This document shows, piece after piece, positions 1 to 5,122 of a DNA stretch of 5,122 nucleotides. Origin of the DNA: DAIOGN01 sp036745245. Lineage in GTDB: Bacteria; Zixibacteria; MSB-5A5; JAUVRN01. The translations under genes were made by a program, and so were the position numbers. A model generated the notes under the pieces. It did not search any database, had not been told where the DNA came from, and saw nothing but the letters and a program-made list of their open reading frames with translations. How positions within the stretch are numbered: position 1 is the stretch's first letter; each line of letters opens with the position of its first letter. The stretch is taken from NCBI GenBank assembly GCA_036745245.1, contig DAIOGN010000184.1, positions 1 to 5,122 on the forward strand, in the 5' to 3' direction.

Positions 1-2
1 CC

Positions 3-1625
3 CAAGTCCCGGCGCCGGACGCCCGTCGCGTTGTCTTCGTGATCTCCAGGTCGTGGCCTACGTCGAGGTCGTCGTTCGTGTCCGTCATGTCTGGTTCTCC
101 GTGGGGGTCCCGAGGCTGCGCCAACCCGGCGTCGCCCGTGCTGGTGAGTGAAAGACCAGAGACGTGCACGGACTACTATTGTGACGTGAAGGTCGTGGGG
201 AATTTCGCCTACCGGACACGCGCCAATCTGCCCATGTTCGTCTACGACGTGACCAATCCGGCGGACCCTCAGCTCGTTTCCACATTGTCCACTGGCTACC
301 CACTATTCGAATGCGAATCCTCAAGTCAGTTGCTTTACATCGCCGCAGGAGATCATCCGGGGGGGGTAGTGGTTCTGGACGTCACCCATCCCGCGGCCCC
401 CACGCTGCGATCCCTCTACAACCTGCCGGGTTCTCTGGGAGACATCGCTCTGGCCGGCCCGTGGATCTACGTGGCAAACGGAGAGGGCGGCCTGCTGGTG
501 CTGGATGCCGCCGATCCGGACACCCTCAAACCGTATGGCTCCTTTAACATGCCCTGGTGGGGTGTAGTACAGGACGTGGCTGTGAGTGGCAGCTACGCTT
601 ACGTGGCGAGTTCCGACTCCGGCGTGCAGATCGTGGATCTGACGAATCCAATCCTACCCGTCCGGGTGGCCGGGTTCAAAGTGGCCGGACGAACGGGACT
701 GGTCGAAGCAGGTGGCGACAGACTCTACAGCACACACACTCCGGTCGGCATGTTTCACATGCGGGACCTTGCCGATCCGGTGGCGCCCGTGTGGTTCGGT
801 CAGGGAGGTCCCATAGGCGATGCCAGGAGCCTGGCAGTGGCGGGTCGATACCTGTACCTGGCCAACGGCGATCTGCGGATTTTCGATCTCGAGGCGCAGG
901 CGAATATTGCCGTACTGGTGGGTACCTTCATAACGCCCGGGACAGCGATGGACGTCTCCGTGGCCGGCGACCTGGCCTTCGTGGCCGACTCTGGCCAGGG
1001 GCTGGTGATCGTCGATGTCGCAGACCGGGCCGCTCCCGCGCAGGCAGGCGAGCTCGACCTGCCTGGTCCGGTCCGGGGAGTCGCCGTATCCGGGAACACG
1101 GTCTGCGTGGCGAGCGGCCTTGAGGGCCTGCACGTGATTGATGTGTCGGTGCCTGCTTCACCTGTGCTCACTGGCACGTACAACACTCCGGGATACGCGC
1201 ACGCTGTTGAGCTCGACGGCGATTACGCGATCGTGGCAGCCGGCTATGACGGCGTGCAGGTAATCAACGTATCCAACCCGACCACTCCATACATGTACAT
1301 TGCCGGAACGCTCAACACCATGGGTGAGAGCCTGGACCTGACGTTAGTCAACGGCCGGGTGTACATTGCCGACAGGGTGCAATTGCTGATGGTGGACGTG
1401 TCTCTTTATTCCGGCGGGTACACGCTCGGAGATGTGGACGAGAGCGGCGACATCGCTTCGTCAGACATCATTGCCCTGGTGAACTTCGTATTCAAGGGGG
1501 GCCCCCAGCCCATGCCCGTGAGGCGGGCGGGCGATCTCAATTGCGACGGACCGGTATCGTCCACCGATGTCATTCTGTTGGTGAATTACGTGTTCAAGAG
1601 CGCGCCTTCACCAGTCTGCCCTTAG
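3..1625 (+). CDS. LVIVD-repeat beta-propeller protein with C-terminal dockerin-like pair (5' partial)
   Basis: The reading frame is open to the left edge, so the N-terminus and any signal peptide are missing; the GTG at 39 is in frame but has no reason to be the true start. Numbering from that GTG, ten LVIVD-type repeats follow, with the strand-ending Asp/Asn at 70, 114, 156, 200, 243, 283, 326, 368, 410 and 453. The period is 40-44 residues, usually with a following [ND]PxxP (for example VYDVTNPADP, IVDLTNPILP). Such repeats form a beta-propeller, usually on extracellular or envelope proteins. Residues 464-488 and 498-521 are two dockerin/EF-hand-like loops with ligand patterns D465/D467/S469/D471/D476 and D499/N501/D503/D510. 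They probably bind calcium. Cys502 and Cys527 could close the module by a disulfide. A 'dockerin' here need not mean a cellulosome; in non-clostridial bacteria it is often a generic C-terminal module. The partner or ligand is unknown. The first ~120 bases look frame-disturbed (see findings). Confidence 0.85.
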   Translation, partial: QVPAPDARRVVFVISRSWPTSRSSFVSVMSGSPWGSRGCANPASPVLVSERPETCTDYYCDVKVVGNFAYRTRANLPMFVYDVTNPADPQLVSTLSTGYPLFECESSSQLLYIAAGDHPGGVVVLDVTHPAAPTLRSLYNLPGSLGDIALAGPWIYVANGEGGLLVLDAADPDTLKPYGSFNMPWWGVVQDVAVSGSYAYVASSDSGVQIVDLTNPILPVRVAGFKVAGRTGLVEAGGDRLYSTHTPVGMFHMRDLADPVAPVWFGQGGPIGDARSLAVAGRYLYLANGDLRIFDLEAQANIAVLVGTFITPGTAMDVSVAGDLAFVADSGQGLVIVDVADRAAPAQAGELDLPGPVRGVAVSGNTVCVASGLEGLHVIDVSVPASPVLTGTYNTPGYAHAVELDGDYAIVAAGYDGVQVINVSNPTTPYMYIAGTLNTMGESLDLTLVNGRVYIADRVQLLMVDVSLYSGGYTLGDVDESGDIASSDIIALVNFVFKGGPQPMPVRRAGDLNCDGPVSSTDVILLVNYVFKSAPSPVCP

Positions 1626-1707
1626 TGGCGGGCTGTTGTGAGTCTGTTGGACCGCGTATTTTTTATACACACCAGACGGTCCGTTCGATCTGGCCGATGC
1701 GCGCGGA
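1626..1707. other. Convergent intergenic gap, no convincing terminator
   Basis: This 82-base gap separates the stop codons of two converging genes. The only structure seen is weak: GTCTG (1642-1646) can pair with CAGAC (1673-1677), and inside it GTAT (1656-1659) can pair with ATAC (1665-1668) around a run of T. GGACCG/CGGTCC (1649-1654 and 1677-1682) is an alternative pairing. The T-run lies in the loop rather than after a stem, so this is not a standard intrinsic terminator on either strand. It may act as a bidirectional ending, but that is a guess. Confidence 0.3.
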
Positions 1708-3579
1708 CTACTTCTTCAGATGCTGGTTGAAAAAGTCCACCTGCCTCCGGTACCCCACCAGCACATTGGGCCGCTTGGCCAGCCCATGACCTTCGTCGGG
1801 GAAGATGAGCGTGTCCACCACGCCGCCACGGGCGGATATCGCCGCCGCAATCTGACGCGCCTCGCCCACCGGCACGCGGGGATCGTTCTCGCCGTGAATG
1901 ACCAGGAGTGGCGTACGGATCTTGTCCACCTTGTGGATCGGTGACACCGACTTCAGAAACTCGGGGTCGGTGAGCGGTCCGTATTCGGCTTCGCGCAGCG
2001 CGCGCCGGTACTCGGCCGTGTTCTCCAGAAACGTTTGGAAGTTGGCGACGCCCACTTCATCTACAGCGGCTGCGAACAAGTCTGGAAACTCGGTGATCGA
2101 GGCCAGAACCATGTATCCGCCATAGCTCCCGCCCCGGATTCCGAGCATCTCGTGGGTCGTGTATCCCTGCTCAACGAGCCAGCGCGCACAGGCTCCAGCA
2201 TCTTTAACTGAGTTCATGCGCAGTTTGTAGTTGTCGAGTCCGAGGTACTCCTTCCCGTAGCCCGAGCTGCCGCGGATGTTGGGTGCCAGGATTCCATAGC
2301 CGTTCAGAATGAAGTACTGGAAGTTGCGAATGAAGTAGGGGCGGAACTGCGATTCCGGTCCACCGTGCATGTCCATGATGAAGGGAATCTTGTCGCCCTG
2401 CTTGTACCCCGGGGGCAGATAGATAAAAGCCGGCACTTCCAGCCCATCGTAACTCTTGATCTTCACCAGCGAGGGGTCGCGGAAAAGTTTCGGGTCGATG
2501 CCGGCGTACATCGTGTTGGTGAGTTTGCGCAGCTCCTGCTTGTTCCAGTCCCACCGCCAGGAGTCGGGCGCCTGGGTGGGTGAGGAGAACCCGAACAGAA
2601 GTGAACCGTTCGCGGTGAAAGACGGACCGTCGACGATGCCATCCAGGGGAGGCACGGGCAGCTCCTTGAACGTGTCCGTGTCGAACAGATGCAGCCGACC
2701 GTAGCCTTCCTCGTTGTAGATCAGTGCCGCAAAGCGCCCGTCCGGAGAGATGGCGCCGTCTTCGATTTCCCAGCGTGATGGCGGGAGAGGCTCGCTGGTC
2801 TTGCCGCTTTTCACATCGAGCACGGCGGGCCGCATGAGTCCTTCTTTGTTGTTGTTGGTCAGAAGGAACAGCTTGCCGTCGTCGGGAGAGAATCCTGCGG
2901 ACGTGAAGATCGCCCTGCCCTTGTGCTTCGTGAGGAGTTTCGGTGTCCCGCCCGACGTGAGGTCGACCAGATACAACTCGCTGTTTTCATTGGATTCGTA
3001 CCACTCCACCACCAGCCAGCGCCCGTCATGGGACAGCGCGCCGGGGGAATGATGCCCCTCGCCCTGGTACACCAAACGGCTCTTGCCATCCGGAACAGAC
3101 ATCTCGTAGACGTAAAAGTCTTTTCCGTTAGCTTCGTTGGATCGATAGTAAATCGTACGCTCATCGTTGCCGAAGCGCACGGAACCGAACTGCACTTCGG
3201 GCGCATTGGTGAGCTGCCTGGGACGGCCCGTCTCCCCGTCGATCCAGATCAACTGCGACTGCTCATTGCCGCCAATGGACGCACCCACAACGGCCGAACG
3301 TCCATCCGGCGCCAGCGCGTAGAAGTCGATTCCATCCTTGTACACGGTGAGCTGATAGGGCCAGCCCTCGGGCGTGAGCCGGTACAGCTGGCTCACCCCC
3401 GACATGTTGGATGTGAAGAAGACCCGCTCGCCGTCGCGGCTTGCGCTGGCCCCTCCCACGGAGCCGATCTGAAGAAAGGTTTCGATGTCGGGGACGTAGC
3501 TGGAGTCGGCGGCTTCGGCGCGCAGACCGCAGATCGAGGTGAGGCAGAGAATAGACAGCAGGAGAGACAGCATTCGCAT
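1708..3579 (-). CDS. Exported S9-family (prolyl oligopeptidase-like) serine peptidase
   Basis: This is a 623-residue protein predicted to hydrolyse peptides outside the cytoplasm, in the dipeptidyl/acylaminoacyl-peptidase group of family S9. Numbering is from the ATG at 3579. Residues 1-23 are a signal peptide (MRMLSLLLSILC..., cleavage likely after AEA); there is no lipobox. Seven WD40/TolB-like blades follow at about 46-68, 89-124, 136-172, 182-217, 230-264, 277-310 and 321-354, several with the SPDG-type turn. A linker leads to an alpha/beta-hydrolase domain at ~370-623. It has the oxyanion-region HGGP at 405-408, the nucleophile Ser485 in GGSYGGYM, Asp566 in HGENDPRVP and His598 in DEGHG, so the triad is complete. 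Length is normal for the family. The frame also offers an ATG at 3594, but only the 3579 ATG has a good ribosome binding site. It is monocistronic here and divergent from the ArsR operon. Substrate preference cannot be read from the sequence. Confidence 0.95.
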   Translation of the reverse strand: MRMLSLLLSILCLTSICGLRAEAADSSYVPDIETFLQIGSVGGASASRDGERVFFTSNMSGVSQLYRLTPEGWPYQLTVYKDGIDFYALAPDGRSAVVGASIGGNEQSQLIWIDGETGRPRQLTNAPEVQFGSVRFGNDERTIYYRSNEANGKDFYVYEMSVPDGKSRLVYQGEGHHSPGALSHDGRWLVVEWYESNENSELYLVDLTSGGTPKLLTKHKGRAIFTSAGFSPDDGKLFLLTNNNKEGLMRPAVLDVKSGKTSEPLPPSRWEIEDGAISPDGRFAALIYNEEGYGRLHLFDTDTFKELPVPPLDGIVDGPSFTANGSLLFGFSSPTQAPDSWRWDWNKQELRKLTNTMYAGIDPKLFRDPSLVKIKSYDGLEVPAFIYLPPGYKQGDKIPFIMDMHGGPESQFRPYFIRNFQYFILNGYGILAPNIRGSSGYGKEYLGLDNYKLRMNSVKDAGACARWLVEQGYTTHEMLGIRGGSYGGYMVLASITEFPDLFAAAVDEVGVANFQTFLENTAEYRRALREAEYGPLTDPEFLKSVSPIHKVDKIRTPLLVIHGENDPRVPVGEARQIAAAISARGGVVDTLIFPDEGHGLAKRPNVLVGYRRQVDFFNQHLKK

Positions 3580-3587
3580 GGCTTGAT

Positions 3588-3592
3588 TCCTC
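3588..3592 (-). promoter_or_regulatory. Ribosome binding site deciding the S9 peptidase start
   Basis: On the minus strand GAGGA lies 8 bases before the ATG at 3579, a standard Shine-Dalgarno spacing. It overlaps the upstream in-frame ATG at 3594, which itself has no purine-rich site in front. Starting at 3579 also gives a cleaner signal peptide beginning MRML. Confidence 0.7.
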
Positions 3593-3636
3593 ATTTGGAT
3601 TTCTGGACGAGGGAAGTCTCCGGCGTGTCATTCGGA

Positions 3637-3687
3637 ACGCGTTTGGGTCTTGGATACACCGGAATTCACGACACTATCCATACGCGT
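3637..3687. repeat. Two-part inverted repeat in the peptidase leader
   Basis: The self-complementary hexamer ACGCGT occurs at 3637-3642 and 3682-3687. Nested between them, TGGATA (3651-3656) is complementary to TATCCA (3675-3680) around an 18-base loop. Together they can form a 6 bp + 6 bp stem with an asymmetric 8/1 internal loop. If the peptidase is transcribed from upstream of this element, the fold would sit in its mRNA leader. Function is unknown and chance is possible. Confidence 0.4.
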
Positions 3688-3727
3688 AAGGTGGGTGCGG
3701 AGTTGCGGCGGACAAGTACAGGCGGCC

Positions 3728-3742
3728 GGCGCATTATGCGCC
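3728..3742. repeat. Perfect 15-base palindrome GGCGCAT-T-ATGCGCC
   Basis: Seven-base arms flank a single central base. On the minus strand the centre reads CATAAT, a fair -10 hexamer, with a weak TTCTGA 16 bases upstream at 3755-3760. The element could therefore be an operator over a peptidase promoter. The adjacent CGCC-TTC-GGCG (3739-3749) can form a competing small hairpin sharing the right arm. No protein can be assigned to it. Confidence 0.45.
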
Positions 3743-3957
3743 TTCGGCGAGTCGTCAGAATCGTGTCCCCGGAAGTGAGTTACGCTGTCAGAGGGGGCAC
3801 TCCTGGATCCAGAACGTCTTTCCCATCCCGGAATCGCACGAGGTTTACACAGCCTTTCCCGGGACAGGGGACCTCCGAGCGACATCTGATAATTCGTTGT
3901 GGCCCAGTCATGTACCATGGCAGCAAGCGGAGCATGTACTCATTTCAAGGAAACTTG

Positions 3958-3986
3958 TTGACTATTAGTAAGTATACACTTACTGT
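3958..3986 (+). promoter_or_regulatory. Predicted sigma70-type promoter of the arsR-SRPBCC operon
   Basis: TTGACT (3958-3963) matches the -35 consensus at five of six positions. A 17-base spacer leads to TACTGT (3981-3986), a weaker -10. Transcription would begin near 3993, giving a leader of about 23 bases if translation starts at 4016. The local sequence is clearly more AT-rich than the genes around it. The weak -10 makes the exact hexamer uncertain. Confidence 0.6.
3968..3983. promoter_or_regulatory. Operator copy 1: GTAAG-N6-CTTAC
   Basis: This is an inverted repeat with five-base arms in the -35/-10 spacer, extended to seven-base arms (AGTAAGT-ATAC-ACTTACT, 3967-3984). Dyads of this kind over a promoter are typical binding sites for dimeric ArsR-family repressors that control their own operon. 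Assignment to the adjacent ArsR protein is inferred from position. Confidence 0.7.
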
Positions 3987-4000
3987 AAGATATGGCTTAC
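3985..4000. promoter_or_regulatory. Operator copy 2: GTAAG-N6-CTTAC
   Basis: This second dyad has identical arms and the same six-base gap, placed one base after copy 1 (17 bases start to start). It covers the end of the -10 and the predicted transcription start. The middle bases differ from copy 1, so what is conserved is the half-sites and their spacing, as expected for protein binding sites. It also contains the upstream candidate start codon at 3992, which makes that ATG less likely to be used. Confidence 0.65.
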
Positions 4001-4001
4001 C

Positions 4002-4006
4002 AAGGA
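4002..4006 (+). promoter_or_regulatory. Ribosome binding site deciding the ArsR start
   Basis: AAGGA lies 9 bases before the ATG at 4016. The alternative ATG at 3992 has no comparable site and would sit at or just before the predicted transcription start, inside operator copy 2. Confidence 0.6.
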
Positions 4007-4015
4007 TCACTCTCG

Positions 4016-4372
4016 ATGGAGACCGCACGCCAAGGTTTTGCGGCCTTGGCCGACCCAACGCGCCAGGCCATCCTCGGCCTTCTACAGACCAAGGTGCTTA
4101 CCGTGGGCGAACTGGCCGGGCAACTCACGGTGAGTCGGCCGGCCGTGTCTCAGCACATGAAGGTGCTGAAGCACGCCCAGCTCGTGCGCGAGGAACGCGC
4201 CGGCACGCGACACTACTTCGGCCTCAACGCGAGTGGATTCGCTGAACTTCGCAGTCAGATCGACAACATGTGGCAGTCTGCTCTGACTTCGTTTGCCGCA
4301 TACGTCGCGCATCAGGAGTCTGTGAAGAAATTGCCAGCACGCAATCAGAAACGAAAGGAGTCAAACCCATGA
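4016..4372 (+). CDS. ArsR/SmtB-family winged-helix transcriptional repressor
   Basis: This 118-residue DNA-binding protein (126 if started at 3992) probably represses its own operon. The N-terminal FAALADPTRQAILGLLQ is the classic first helices of the ArsR fold. TVGELAGQL precedes the recognition helix at about residues 39-51 (VSRPAVSQHMKVL), and the wing runs through LVREERAGTRHYFGLN (57-71). The rest is a dimerisation helix and a basic tail ending KRKESNP. It contains no cysteine, lacks the ELCVCDL-type metal site and shows no clear histidine-rich helix-5 site, so classical arsenic, cadmium or zinc sensing is unlikely. It more resembles the non-metal ArsR regulators commonly found beside SRPBCC genes. 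The inducing signal cannot be read. The start at 4016 is chosen for its ribosome binding site and for agreement with the promoter and operators. Its stop overlaps the next start as ATGA. Confidence 0.93.
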   Translation: METARQGFAALADPTRQAILGLLQTKVLTVGELAGQLTVSRPAVSQHMKVLKHAQLVREERAGTRHYFGLNASGFAELRSQIDNMWQSALTSFAAYVAHQESVKKLPARNQKRKESNP

Positions 4373-4884
4373 CGAGTCACGCTCCCGGCATTTTGGCGCC
4401 GGTCATCAAATCGGTGTCCGTGGCCTGCACGCCCAGGGATGCATTTCGCTACTTCACAGCTGACATGGCCCAGTGGTGGCCGCTACACACTCACTCCTGC
4501 ATCGCCGGCCGATCCAAGGGAGGCGAAAGCCCGGTGTCCTGCGTCTTCGAGCGCCACACCGGAGGCCGCATCTTTGAACGGGGTGCCTCGGGCGAGGAGC
4601 ACGAGTGGGGCAGGGTGCTCGTGTGGGACCCGCCCGCGAAGGTCTCGTTCACCTGGCATCCCGGTCGCCCGACGGATACGGCACAACACGTGGAAGTGAC
4701 TTTTAAACCGGAGGAGGGCGGAACGCGCGTCCTGCTCACCCACACCGGCTGGGAGGCACTCGGAGACGCGGCCGCCGACACGCGGAGCCGTTACGAGAGC
4801 GGCTGGGAGCTGGTGCTGGTAGAGAGGTTTGTCGGATACGTGGCCCACGAAGGACGTCCGGCAGGAAAGGAGAAGCGGACATGA
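4369..4884 (+). CDS. SRPBCC (AHSA1/START-like) family protein, cytoplasmic
   Basis: This 171-residue protein has the SRPBCC/Bet v1-like fold, whose members enclose hydrophobic ligands in a helix-grip cavity. The AHSA1-like subgroup often sits next to ArsR regulators. Visible family features are the first strand and helix IKSVSVACTPRDAFRYFT (13-30), WWP at 36-38, GGRIFER (65-71), the WGRVLVWDPPAKVSFTW strands (80-96) and GGTRVLLTHTGWEALGD (117-133), followed by a long C-terminal helix. There is no signal peptide or membrane segment. The start is fixed by AGGAG at 4356-4360, 8 bases upstream; an in-frame ATG at 4270 would run through the ArsR gene and adds unrelated sequence. Both ends overlap neighbours by four bases (ATGA), which suggests translational coupling in one operon. 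The ligand or enzymatic role is unknown. Confidence 0.9.
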   Translation: MTSHAPGILAPVIKSVSVACTPRDAFRYFTADMAQWWPLHTHSCIAGRSKGGESPVSCVFERHTGGRIFERGASGEEHEWGRVLVWDPPAKVSFTWHPGRPTDTAQHVEVTFKPEEGGTRVLLTHTGWEALGDAAADTRSRYESGWELVLVERFVGYVAHEGRPAGKEKRT

Positions 4885-5122
4885 AAACCGCAGTCACTTT
4901 TCTTACATTGTGCCTGGCATCGCCAGCCGCCGCGACGCGTCTTCTGACAGTCGACCTGGAGGTGCCGGTACCCGTGGAGCAGGCTTGGGCGGCGTGGACA
5001 ACGCAAGCGGGCGTGGAGTCCTTCTTCGCCCCGCGCCGTCTCGTGGAGCCGTACGTCGACGGCAAGTACGAGATCTACTTCCTGGCCGAACAGGTGGCTG
5101 CCGCTGGCTTCCCCGGGCGCAA
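4881..5122 (+). CDS. SRPBCC family protein with signal peptide (3' partial)
   Basis: The gene starts inside the previous stop codon (ATGA) with AAAGGAG 8 bases upstream (4866-4872), and runs off the right edge after 80 codons without a stop. Residues 1-18 read as a short signal peptide (MKTAVTFLTLCLASPAAA) with an Ala-x-Ala cleavage site; there is no proper lipobox. The mature part opens with LLTVDLEVPVPVEQAWAAWT, then GVESFFAPRRLVEP and DGKYEIYF. This is the first strand, helix and sheet pattern of SRPBCC/AHSA1-like proteins, in which [WF]FAP...VEP...GGxYEIYF is familiar. It is a distant paralogue of the preceding gene. If exported, the pair would place related folds on both sides of the cytoplasmic membrane under one repressor. 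The family is confident; export rests on a short hydrophobic segment and the C-terminus is not visible. Confidence 0.85.
   Translation, partial: MKTAVTFLTLCLASPAAATRLLTVDLEVPVPVEQAWAAWTTQAGVESFFAPRRLVEPYVDGKYEIYFLAEQVAAAGFPGR

Larger units (their letters stand above)
3580..3957. other. Divergent non-coding spacer with inverted repeats
   Basis: About 378 bases lie between the peptidase start and the operon promoter. Frames crossing it (a long plus-strand frame continuing antisense from the peptidase, and a minus frame at 3628-3918) have no recognisable domain and no ribosome binding site that I could see. The spacer holds a perfect 15-base palindrome (3728-3742), a two-part inverted repeat (3637-3687), the short palindromes CTGGATCCAG (3803-3812) and TCCCGGGA (3857-3864), and a direct repeat CATGTAC at 3909-3915 and 3933-3939. 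It must contain the peptidase promoter, but no -35/-10 pair on the minus strand is convincing. Confidence 0.6.

Noticed and set aside
557..1123. 188-codon plus-strand frame inside the LVIVD gene
   Set aside because: Arg/Gly-rich shadow in another frame of a gene with clear repeat structure.
654..1133. 159-codon minus-strand frame opposite the LVIVD gene
   Set aside because: Antisense shadow with no family resemblance; the sense strand has ten regular LVIVD repeats.
1649..1682. GGACCG/CGGTCC inverted repeat with a T-run as an intrinsic terminator
   Set aside because: The T-run lies in the loop, the stem is short with a 22-base loop, and no T-run follows on either strand.
3803..3812. CTGGATCCAG palindrome as a regulatory site
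   Set aside because: A ten-base palindrome is close to chance expectation in a spacer of this size and is not tied to a promoter.
3628..3918. Minus-strand 96-codon frame in the divergent spacer
   Set aside because: No domain, no convincing ribosome binding site, and a composition rich in Arg/Ser/Pro typical of non-coding high-GC DNA.
2923..4245. Long open plus-strand frame (440 codons) antisense to the peptidase and continuing into the ArsR gene
   Set aside because: It is low in recognisable protein features and lies opposite a clear S9 gene and out of frame with ArsR. High GC leaves such antisense frames open by chance.
4270..4368. Upstream in-frame ATG extension of the first SRPBCC gene
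   Set aside because: The extra 33 residues overlap the ArsR coding sequence in another frame. The ATG at 4369 has AGGAG at 8 bases and the usual ATGA coupling.
4483..5065. Minus-strand frames opposite the SRPBCC genes
   Set aside because: Shadows of two genes with recognisable SRPBCC motifs and good ribosome binding sites.

Overview
The window is a high-GC bacterial segment with five protein genes and no RNA genes, insertion sequences or CRISPR. The first gene ends in a paired dockerin-like calcium module of the GDxNxDG...SSTDVILLVNYVFK type, with two cysteines. From memory, this style of domain is common in secreted proteins of uncultivated FCB-group and related phyla (Zixibacteria, Latescibacteria, Eisenbacteria and similar). 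That placement is an inference from domain style; there is no marker gene here to fix the taxonomy.

Layout. (1) From the left edge to 1625 (+): a 5'-truncated, probably secreted LVIVD-repeat beta-propeller protein with the C-terminal dockerin-like pair. Its first ~120 bases look frame-disturbed. (2) 1626-1707: a short convergent gap with no convincing terminator. (3) 1708-3579 (-): an exported S9-family serine peptidase with a seven-bladed propeller and an intact Ser/Asp/His triad. A Shine-Dalgarno sequence places its start at the second in-frame ATG. (4) 3580-3957: a non-coding divergent spacer with several inverted repeats. (5) 3958-5122 (+): a compact operon running off the right edge. It encodes a cysteine-free ArsR-type repressor, a cytoplasmic SRPBCC/AHSA1-like protein and a second SRPBCC protein with a signal peptide. 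The three genes are joined by two ATGA start/stop overlaps.

The strongest non-coding signal is in front of the operon. Two tandem copies of GTAAG-N6-CTTAC (3968-3983 and 3985-4000) cover the -35/-10 spacer, the -10 and the predicted transcription start. This looks like a double operator for the operon's own ArsR repressor, and it also argues that translation starts at 4016 rather than 3992. The likely logic is that the repressor senses an unknown, probably non-metal signal and controls a pair of related hydrophobic-ligand-fold proteins, one inside and one outside the cytoplasmic membrane. The propeller protein and the peptidase are separate transcription units with no visible functional tie to that operon.
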